Source: Dehalococcoidia bacterium | Lineage (GTDB): Bacteria > Chloroflexota > Dehalococcoidia > Tepidiformales > Tepidiformaceae | Direction: 5' to 3' | DNA length: 38,773 nt | Assembly: GCA_023382755.1 (NCBI GenBank) | Contig: JAHDWR010000004.1 | Span: forward strand, 1 to 38,773 | Part shown: in pieces, positions 22,654 to 29,076 of the stretch | How positions within the stretch are numbered: the stretch's first letter is position 1 | How the letters are laid out: each line of letters opens with the position of its first letter | The notes under the pieces: model-generated | What the model saw: the letters and a program-made list of their open reading frames with translations, nothing else | Databases searched by the model: none | Told to the model about the DNA's origin: nothing | Program-made: the position numbers and the translations under genes

Positions 22654-23268
22654 ATGGCCCGCCCTGCTCAGCCTCGCCGGGCAGCCGAACGAGCGGAGAA
22701 CGCGAACGGCACCCGGCATCGCATCCTCGATGCCGCCCGCGAACTCTTCGCCAACCACGGCTACGCTGGCACGTCAGTCCGCATGATCGCGCGTCACTGC
22801 GGTATCTCGGACCCCGCGATCCACTACCACTTCCGCTCGAAGTCCGAGATTTACCAGGCGCTCCTCGTCGAGCCGGATTACGACACCACACCGCCGGCCG
22901 GCGGTGCCGACCGGCAGGCCGTTGCTGCCTTCATGGAGCAACGGTTCTGGTGGTGGGCCCAGGACGCCGGGTTCATCCGTTTGCTGCTGCGCGAGCAACT
23001 GCTCGGACGGCCCGAGCCAATCCGCTACCTCGTAGAATCGGAACGGCGCTATCTGGCCGAACTCACCGAAGTTGCACGGTCCGCCTTCGGTGAGGGAGCG
23101 TCCACCGTCGCCGACCTCAGCTGGCATCTCCTGGCGGGCGCACTCTGGGATGTGGTGCTGGCCTATGGCGCCGATGCTCCGGACATCATCCGGCAGGACT
23201 ACTTCCGGGTACGTATCCGGCGGCTCATCGAGATCGCCCTGGATGCGGGTGAGCGGTACGGCCCATGA
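22654..23268 (+). CDS. TetR/AcrR family transcriptional regulator (first of a tandem pair)
   Basis: 204 aa. The helix-turn-helix region (about 20-67) reads RILDAARELFANHGYAGTSVRMIARHCGISDPAIHYHFRSKSEIY. The C-terminal helical domain has a Trp-rich stretch (EQRFWWWAQDAGF) that could line a ligand pocket. No SD is seen; a TATACT box 9 nt before the ATG suggests a leaderless mRNA. Its stop overlaps the start of a second TetR gene (ATGA), so the two are translationally coupled and may act together or as heterodimers (inference). The genes they control cannot be told from sequence. Confidence 0.9.
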   Translation: MARPAQPRRAAERAENANGTRHRILDAARELFANHGYAGTSVRMIARHCGISDPAIHYHFRSKSEIYQALLVEPDYDTTPPAGGADRQAVAAFMEQRFWWWAQDAGFIRLLLREQLLGRPEPIRYLVESERRYLAELTEVARSAFGEGASTVADLSWHLLAGALWDVVLAYGADAPDIIRQDYFRVRIRRLIEIALDAGERYGP

Positions 23269-23900
23269 AGGCACAGCCGGGGGAGATCGACGGACTCCCG
23301 CCCCACCCGCACCGGGGGCGCGACGAAACGCGGTCGCGCATTTTGCGTGCCGCCCTCGAACTCTTCGCGCGCGACGGCTTCGATACCACCACAGTGAAGT
23401 CCATTGCCGCCCGCTGTGGGGTCACCGACGCGGCGATCTTCTACTACTTCCCCAGCAAGCGGCACCTCCTCGATGCGCTCTGGCAGGTCCCGGCGGGCCG
23501 CAACATCCGCGCCCTGCAGCCAGCCGCACAAATGACCGAAGAACACCTCAGGGAACTCACCGACGAAACACTGAACTTCATCGCTGACAACCACGAGGTC
23601 ATGCGCTTGATGAGCTGCGAGGCGCTCGCCGGCGACGACACCGCCTCCGCTCTCCAGCAAGAGTCACGGGCCGTATGGCGGCGAACGATCCATGCACACT
23701 TCACCGCCGCCTTCGATGCCGACACGGCCGATGTCGCGACCGATGCCCTGCACGCGCTCATCCACGGCGTCACCATGCGAGCGATCATGGAATCGGGAGA
23801 CGGGATGGGTGGCCTCTGCCGCCATCCCGGCTTTCGCGATCGGCTCTTCCAGCGCGCCCGGCTCGTCGTGCCGCTCACGCCCCCCAACTGCGCCTCCTGA
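23265..23900 (+). CDS. TetR/AcrR family transcriptional regulator (second of a tandem pair)
   Basis: 211 aa. The DNA-binding domain (about 22-69) reads RILRAALELFARDGFDTTTVKSIAARCGVTDAAIFYYFPSKRHL. The C-terminal domain is only loosely similar to its upstream neighbour's, so the pair is not a recent duplication. The ATG overlaps the upstream stop by 4 nt, and its own TGA overlaps the ATG of dtd (TGATG). Such tight packing puts two regulators in front of two aminoacyl-tRNA quality-control genes, an unusual arrangement. Confidence 0.9.
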   Translation: MKAQPGEIDGLPPHPHRGRDETRSRILRAALELFARDGFDTTTVKSIAARCGVTDAAIFYYFPSKRHLLDALWQVPAGRNIRALQPAAQMTEEHLRELTDETLNFIADNHEVMRLMSCEALAGDDTASALQQESRAVWRRTIHAHFTAAFDADTADVATDALHALIHGVTMRAIMESGDGMGGLCRHPGFRDRLFQRARLVVPLTPPNCAS

Positions 23901-24364
23901 TGCGCGTCGTCGTGCAGCGCGTCCGCTCGGCATCGGTCGAAGTCGCCGGTGCGCGCGTGGCAGCGATTGGGCCCGGGCTCGTGGTGCTCGCCGGCATTGC
24001 CCTCGATGACACGCTCGAGTCGGTGGACCGCATGGCCGGAAAGGTCGCGGGCCTGCGCGTCTTCGAGGACGACCTGGGGCGGATGAACCGCTCTCCGCTC
24101 GAGGCGGGCGCCGAGGTGTTGTGCATCAGCCAGTTCACACTGCTCGGCGATGTGCGCCGTGGTCGGCGGCCGTCGTTCGACCGTGCGGCGCCGGGCCCGA
24201 CCGCGCTGCCCCTCTACGAGCACTTTTGCGAGGCGATCGAAAGCACCGGCCTGCGTTGCGCGCGTGGTGTGTTCGGCGCCGAGATGGCGGTCAGCCTCGT
24301 GAATGACGGACCCGTGACCCTGGTGATCGACTCTGTCGACCTCGATCAGCCCCGCCGCGCTTGA
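23900..24364 (+). CDS. dtd: D-aminoacyl-tRNA deacylase
   Basis: Hydrolyses D-amino acids (and glycine mischarged on tRNA-Ala) from tRNA; cytosolic homodimer. 154 aa, close to the usual 145. It begins MRVVVQRVRSASVEV, the standard DTD N-terminus. It carries both signature motifs, SQFTLLGD (SQFTL, nucleophile/backbone recognition) and NDGPVT (the NxGPVT motif with the cross-subunit Gly-cisPro). The ATG overlaps the stop of the second tetR gene (TGATG). The track's earlier start at 23675 lies inside that gene. proS follows at once, so two translation-fidelity enzymes are co-transcribed. Confidence 0.95.
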   Translation: MRVVVQRVRSASVEVAGARVAAIGPGLVVLAGIALDDTLESVDRMAGKVAGLRVFEDDLGRMNRSPLEAGAEVLCISQFTLLGDVRRGRRPSFDRAAPGPTALPLYEHFCEAIESTGLRCARGVFGAEMAVSLVNDGPVTLVIDSVDLDQPRRA

Positions 24365-24420
24365 CCGCAATGCAGGGCGAGCCGCAACGTTCATCCACAC
24401 CCCGCACCTGGAGCCCGCAC

Positions 24421-26121
24421 ATGCGCATGAGCAAGCTGATGCTGAAGACGCTCCGCGAACCGCCGTCCGAGGCGGAACTCGCGAGCCACAAACTCCTGCT
24501 TCGCGCCGGGCTTGTCACGCCGTTCGCCGCTGGCTTGTACTCGTTCACACCCGTTGGCTGGCGTGTTCTGCGCCGCATCGAGGCAATCATCCGCGAGGAG
24601 ATGGACCTGAGCGGCGCCCAGGAGGTCCACCTCCCGGCCCTCAACCCCATCGAAATGTGGGAGCAGACAGGGCGGGCCGAGGCCATGGGACAGACCTTGT
24701 TCCGGCTCGCCGACCGTAAGGAACGCGGCTTCGTCCTGGGCCCTACGCACGAAGAAGGCATGAGCCTTCTCGCCTCCCGGCACATCCAGAGTTACCGCGA
24801 CCTGCCGGTCACCCTCTACCAGATTCAGACGAAGTTCCGCGATGAGCCGCGCCCCCGGGGCGGGCTCGTCCGCCTCCGCGAATTCACCATGAAGGATGCA
24901 TACAGCTTCGACACGGGCTGGGACACGCTCGATGCAAGTTACGACGCCGCCTTCGATGCCTACGTCCGCATCTTCCGCCGCGCGGGCGTACCGGTGATTC
25001 CAGTGGCCGCCGACTCCGGGGCCATCGGCGGGAAGGACAGCCAGGAGTTCGTCTTCCTGACCGATGACGGGGAGGATGAGGTGCTGCTCTGTCCCGGCTG
25101 TGGATACGCGGCCAACGCCGAGAAGGCAGAGTTCACGCCGCCGCCGGCTGTCGGGGGCGAACCATTGCCGATGGAACGCGTGCATACGCCTGGCCAGCGC
25201 ACCATCGCCGACCTCGCGCGTTTCCTGGCCATCGAGCCGCGCCAGACGGTCAAGGCCGTCTTTTACAAGGCCGATGGAAAGCCCGTGTTCGTCGCCATCC
25301 GGGGAGACCTGGACGTGAACGAGGTGAAGCTGAAGAACGCCCTCAAAGCGAAGGACGTCGAGCCCATGGACGAGGCGATGGTCCGCGCACTCGGGCTGGT
25401 GGCGGGGTCGGCGTCGGCGGTGGGGTTGAAGGGGATGCCCATCGTCGCCGACCCGAGCGCCGTCCAAGCGCCGAACCTGGCCGCCGGGGCGAATGAGGCC
25501 GACTACCACCTCGTGAACACGAACCATGGACGCGACTGGACCGCGGACGTGGTCGCTGAAGTCGCGCTTGCCCGCCGCGGAGACGCTTGCGCCACCTGCG
25601 GCACCGCACTCGATGTGCGCCGGGGGATGGAGATGGGCCATGTCTTCAAACTCGGGACCATCTACTCCGAAGCTATTGGCGTGCACTACCTGGACGAGTC
25701 GGGAGACCGGAAGCCCTGCGTGATGGGGTGCTACGGCATCGGCGTCGAGCGGATGCTCGCGGCCGTCATCGAAGCGAACCACGACGACAATGGCATCACC
25801 TGGCCCCCGGACGTCAGCCCCTATGACGTGCATATCGTAGCCCTCAACCTGGACCAGCCGGCGGTCACTGAGACACTCGCCAGGCTCGAAGGACGGCTCG
25901 GTGAGCAGCGGCTCTCGCTCCTCATTGACGACCGCGAGGACTCCGCGGGGATCAAGTTCAAGGATGCCGACCTCCTGGGCATGCCCGTCCGGATTACGGT
26001 GAGCCCGCGCGCGCTGGAAAAGGGCGGCGTCGAGCTTCGCGACCGGCGTTCGGGCGAAACGCGGGTGGTCTCGTTGGACGCTGTGGCCGCGGAGGCGCGG
26101 GCAATACTCGACCGGGCCTGA
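24421..26121 (+). CDS. proS: prolyl-tRNA synthetase (bacterial type, with editing domain)
   Basis: Charges tRNA-Pro. 566 aa from ATG 24421 (MRMSKLMLKTLREPPSEAE), with GGAG 7 nt upstream; the TTG at 24361 used by the track is less likely. Class II catalytic core: motif 2 in RPRGGLVRLREFTMKDAYSF and motif 3 in GCYGIGVERMLAAV. Between motifs 2 and 3 lies the YbaK-like editing (INS) domain (about 220-380, with TVKAVFYKADGKPVFVAIRGD), which removes mischarged alanine. The anticodon-binding domain fills the last 110 residues. Length matches E. coli ProRS (572). It is last in the tetR-tetR-dtd-proS run, with dtd ending about 56 nt upstream. Confidence 0.96.
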   Translation: MRMSKLMLKTLREPPSEAELASHKLLLRAGLVTPFAAGLYSFTPVGWRVLRRIEAIIREEMDLSGAQEVHLPALNPIEMWEQTGRAEAMGQTLFRLADRKERGFVLGPTHEEGMSLLASRHIQSYRDLPVTLYQIQTKFRDEPRPRGGLVRLREFTMKDAYSFDTGWDTLDASYDAAFDAYVRIFRRAGVPVIPVAADSGAIGGKDSQEFVFLTDDGEDEVLLCPGCGYAANAEKAEFTPPPAVGGEPLPMERVHTPGQRTIADLARFLAIEPRQTVKAVFYKADGKPVFVAIRGDLDVNEVKLKNALKAKDVEPMDEAMVRALGLVAGSASAVGLKGMPIVADPSAVQAPNLAAGANEADYHLVNTNHGRDWTADVVAEVALARRGDACATCGTALDVRRGMEMGHVFKLGTIYSEAIGVHYLDESGDRKPCVMGCYGIGVERMLAAVIEANHDDNGITWPPDVSPYDVHIVALNLDQPAVTETLARLEGRLGEQRLSLLIDDREDSAGIKFKDADLLGMPVRITVSPRALEKGGVELRDRRSGETRVVSLDAVAAEARAILDRA

Positions 26122-26142
26122 GGCCCGCAGCACCGTCCCCCG

Positions 26143-26148
26143 TATACT
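26143..26148 (+). promoter_or_regulatory. putative -10 box (TATACT) for the mutase gene
   Basis: TATACT lies in the proS-mutase gap. It would give a transcript start near 26155 and a leader of about 45 nt, with GGAGGT just before the ATG. No clear -35. Confidence 0.4.
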
Positions 26149-26199
26149 GGAGTCACCTTCGCGTCCCATCGGGCGCCCATGCCTTCTCCGGAGGTTTCG

Positions 26200-27906
26200 A
26201 TGTCTGACCGGAACGCTACCCAACCGAGCCTCTTCTCGCCCGAGGCGCTGACGCAGCTTTCGCGCGCGGTGCATGCGTGGGAGGAGGGGCCGCTGGCGAA
26301 GACGTTGCAGCGCCAGCCCGAGCGCGATGAGTCGTTCGCGACGAGTTCCCAGCCGGTGGAGCGGCTTTACACGCCGCTCGATATCGCCGGGTTCGATTAC
26401 CTGCGCGATCTCGGCTTTCCGGGGGAATACCCGTTCACCCGCGGGGTTCAGCCCACCATGTACCGTGGGCGCCACTGGACGATGCGCCAGTACGCCGGCT
26501 TCGGCACTGCCGAAGAGTCGAACCAGAAGTTCCGCTACCTGCTGAGCCAGGGCCAGACGGGCCTCTCCGTCGCGTTCGACCTGCCCAGCCAGCTGGGCTA
26601 TGACTCGGATGACCCGATGGCCATCGCCGAGGTCGGCCAGGTCGGCGTCGCGATCGACTCGCTCTACGACATGGAAACGCTCTTCGACGGAATCCCCATG
26701 GACCGGGTGTCCACGAGCATGACCATAAACGCTCCAGCGGCCGTGATGCTGGCGATGTACGTGGTCGCCGGGGAGAAACAGGGCGTGAGCGCCGAAAAGC
26801 TCAACGGCACGGTCCAGAACGACGTGTTGAAGGAGTATGTCGCCCGGGGCACGTACATCTTCCCGCCCGGGCCGAGCGTGAGGCTGGCGGCCGATATCAT
26901 GGCGTACTGCGCCAGGAATGTCCCGCAGTGGAACACCATCAGCGTGAGCGGGTATCACATCCGTGACGCGGGCGCGACCGCCGCCCAGGAGATCGGCTTT
27001 TCGTTCGCCAACGCCCGCGCCTACATGGATGCCGCCCTCGAGCGCGGGCTCGCGGTGGATGAGTTCGCCCCGCGCATCAGCTGGATCTTCAACACCCACA
27101 ACAACTTCTTCGAGGAGATCGCGAAGTACCGTGCCCTGCGGCGTCTCTGGGCGCGCCTCCTGAAGGAGCAGTACGGCGCGCAGGATGCTCGCTCGATGAT
27201 GCTGCGCACGCATACGCAGACCGGCGGGAGCACACTGGTGGCGCAGCAGCCCGAGAACAACATCGTGCGCGCGGCCATCCAGTCGCTGGCGGCGGTCATC
27301 GGCGGTGTCCAGAGCATCGCGCTGAGCTGCTTCGATGAAGCCCTTGCGCTGCCGACCGACGAGGCCCAGCGCATCGCCTTGCGCACCCAGCAGATCATCG
27401 CCCACGAAACCGGCGTCGCCGACACGGTTGACCCGCTCGCCGGTAGCTACTTCATCGAACACCTGACGAACGCGCTGGAGCGCCAGGCGGAAGAGTTCAT
27501 GGACCAGATCGCGAAGATGGGGGGCTCCGTGGCCGCCATCGAATCGGGCTGGATGCAGACCCAGATCGCCGAAGCGAGCTGGCGGTTCCAGCGCGACGTC
27601 GACGCCGGCCGCGAGATAGTGGTCGGCGTGAACGAGTACCAGGATGGCGGCCAGCAGCGTCCATCCATCTTCTCGGTCGATAAGCGGCTCGTGGAGCACC
27701 AGCTCAAGCGGCTGGCGCACCACCGGCAGGAACGCGATGGCGCCGCTGTCGCGGCGACGCTGGAAACGTTGAAAGACACCTGCCGCGGGGACGGAAACCT
27801 GATGCCCCCGATCATCGAGTGCGTCCGGTCCTACGCCACCCTCGGCGAGATCTGCGGGGCGATGCGCGAAGTCTTCGGTGAATACCAGGCGCCGACCGTC
27901 ATCTAG
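26200..27906 (+). CDS. acyl-CoA mutase large subunit (methylmalonyl-CoA mutase type), catalytic domain only
   Basis: Rearranges methylmalonyl-CoA and succinyl-CoA using adenosylcobalamin. 568 aa; GGAGGT 5 nt before ATG 26200 decides the start (the track begins 7 codons early). It covers the substrate-binding TIM barrel: RGVQPTMYRGRHWTMRQYAGFGT, GLSVAFDLPSQLGYDSD, FPPGPSVRL, ISVSGYHIRDAGA and MMLRTHTQTGGS. Tyr88, Arg228 and His253 match the MCM residues Tyr89, Arg207 and His244, whereas isobutyryl-CoA mutase has Phe and Gln at the first two. So methylmalonyl-CoA is the likely substrate, though related mutases remain possible. The cobalamin-binding domain (DxHxxG) is absent and must be a separate small subunit encoded elsewhere. 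Confidence 0.9.
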   Translation: MSDRNATQPSLFSPEALTQLSRAVHAWEEGPLAKTLQRQPERDESFATSSQPVERLYTPLDIAGFDYLRDLGFPGEYPFTRGVQPTMYRGRHWTMRQYAGFGTAEESNQKFRYLLSQGQTGLSVAFDLPSQLGYDSDDPMAIAEVGQVGVAIDSLYDMETLFDGIPMDRVSTSMTINAPAAVMLAMYVVAGEKQGVSAEKLNGTVQNDVLKEYVARGTYIFPPGPSVRLAADIMAYCARNVPQWNTISVSGYHIRDAGATAAQEIGFSFANARAYMDAALERGLAVDEFAPRISWIFNTHNNFFEEIAKYRALRRLWARLLKEQYGAQDARSMMLRTHTQTGGSTLVAQQPENNIVRAAIQSLAAVIGGVQSIALSCFDEALALPTDEAQRIALRTQQIIAHETGVADTVDPLAGSYFIEHLTNALERQAEEFMDQIAKMGGSVAAIESGWMQTQIAEASWRFQRDVDAGREIVVGVNEYQDGGQQRPSIFSVDKRLVEHQLKRLAHHRQERDGAAVAATLETLKDTCRGDGNLMPPIIECVRSYATLGEICGAMREVFGEYQAPTVI

Positions 27907-27990
27907 AGGCGAGCCGCGGCCGCGCTCGCGGGACCGGGTCGGCGAGGGCTATGCTGCCCCGGCAGTACTTCGAGTGTTTGGGAGGTAGCC

Positions 27991-28581
27991 CTGGACATCC
28001 AGCGGGTTCGGTTGGTCCTTCGCCCATGGCTCCTGCCCGGGAAACCGGTGCTCAACGCCCTGCGACGGTGGCGGCGGCGCGTGGTCTACCTCCGCGATGG
28101 CATCGAGGGCATCGCAATGGAACTGCGGCGGACCACCGACTGCGCTCCACTCCTGCGAGAGTATGGCGCGGCGGTGGGCGAGCGGGCGACGATCCATGGC
28201 CCGCTCCACGTGATGAACGCCGCGGGCGACTTCTCGAACCTGACCATTGGGCACGATGTCTACATCGGTACCGACGTCCTGGTTGACCTGGCCGACCGGG
28301 TGACCATTGGAGATTATGTCTCGCTCGGGATGCGCTCGAACCTGATCACGAGCTTCGATGTCGGTGCCGGCCCCCTGAAGGCGCGCCGGCCGCGGAAGCA
28401 GGGGGCCATCGCGATTGGCGCAGCCACCTACATCGGCACCAGCGTAACCGTGCTCCACGGCGTCACGATCGGGGAGCAGGCGACGATTGGTGCGCATTGC
28501 CTGATCCGCAAGGACGTTCCGCCCGGCGCGACCATGATCTCGGAGCAGGCGCGGGAATTCGAGGCGGGCGACAGGGCCTAG
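27991..28581 (+). CDS. hexapeptide-repeat acyltransferase (LbH family)
   Basis: 196 aa if started at CTG 27991 (MDIQRVRLVLRPWLLPG). GGAGGT sits at 27981-27986 with the same 5-nt gap from GGAGG as in the upstream mutase gene. The track uses TTG 28012, which lacks an SD. A positively charged N-terminal stretch (RRWRRRVVYLRDG) may associate with membrane. Residues about 55-180 form left-handed beta-helix hexads (for example LTIGHDVYIGTDVLVDLADRVTIGDYVSLG, AIAIGAATYIGTSVTVLHGVTIGEQATIGA), as in maltose/galactoside or sugar O-acetyltransferases. The ends of the helix lack a family-specific domain, so the acceptor is unknown. Its TAG stop shares CTAG with the stop of the convergent gene. Confidence 0.82.
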   Translation: MDIQRVRLVLRPWLLPGKPVLNALRRWRRRVVYLRDGIEGIAMELRRTTDCAPLLREYGAAVGERATIHGPLHVMNAAGDFSNLTIGHDVYIGTDVLVDLADRVTIGDYVSLGMRSNLITSFDVGAGPLKARRPRKQGAIAIGAATYIGTSVTVLHGVTIGEQATIGAHCLIRKDVPPGATMISEQAREFEAGDRA

Positions 28582-28943
28582 GGGCGGCCGCGCAGGAGGT
28601 CTTCGAACGCGGAGATGATGGCCCGCGCGGTTTCGCGGCTTTCGGCGCGCCCGAGGAGCAGGACGGACAGGGCCTCGACAGCCTCCGCCAACTCCGGGTC
28701 GGATGCCCGCAGCGCCTCGTGCGCTGCTTCGGGCGATGGCGCGGCTCCCCAGTGCGGGCGTACCGCCTCCGTGACGAGCGCTCCACCCAGCACTTCCACG
28801 CGGCGCTCGGCAGGGATGCCGGCCGCATCGAGGATGCCGCAGACCAGCGCGCTCAGCTGGTCGACCGATACGTCCGGCGCGCCGGTGAGCATCCTGGCGA
28901 GTGCGCCGGCGCGTGCCTGTCCATGGCGAGTTGTGTGTTCCAT
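28578..28943 (-). CDS. hypothetical alpha-helical protein
   Basis: 121 aa from ATG 28943 (MEHTTRHGQARAGALARML); a longer start at 28973 or above is possible. Almost all helix-forming, rich in Ala, Glu, Leu and Arg, with no Cys pairs, signal peptide or membrane segment. I do not recognise a family. On the minus strand TAGGAT (28977-28972) may be its -10. It lies downstream of ligD on the same strand with a hairpin between them, and its TAG stop overlaps the acyltransferase stop (CTAG). Coding bias and the clean frame support a real gene, but no function can be offered. Confidence 0.55.
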   Translation of the reverse strand: MEHTTRHGQARAGALARMLTGAPDVSVDQLSALVCGILDAAGIPAERRVEVLGGALVTEAVRPHWGAAPSPEAAHEALRASDPELAEAVEALSVLLLGRAESRETARAIISAFEDLLRGRP

Positions 28944-29053
28944 GGCTGCCCCGAAAGTCGTTCCGGCTCTCATCCTAGCACCATCCGAACAAGGGATATA
29001 GTCCTTTAGCAATTGCGCACCGAACGGGTTCCATACCCGGATGGTACGCCCCG

Positions 29054-29076
29054 ATCGCGACAAATCGTGTCGCGAT
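29054..29076 (-). terminator. hairpin at the end of ligD
   Basis: ATCGCGACA-AATCG-TGTCGCGAT is a perfect 9-bp inverted repeat whose first base overlaps the last base of the ligD TAA on the minus strand. No T-run follows on that strand, so termination may be partial or the hairpin may protect the mRNA end. Confidence 0.5.

Noticed and set aside
24391-27723. 1110-aa minus-strand ORF (and others such as 33687-36098 plus, 18239-19774 minus, 13453-15114 plus)
   Set aside because: These run antisense to genes with clear families (proS, mutase, lon-like, CoA-transferases, cysS). Their translations are Arg/His/Gly/Asp-rich without domains, as expected for shadows in high-GC DNA.
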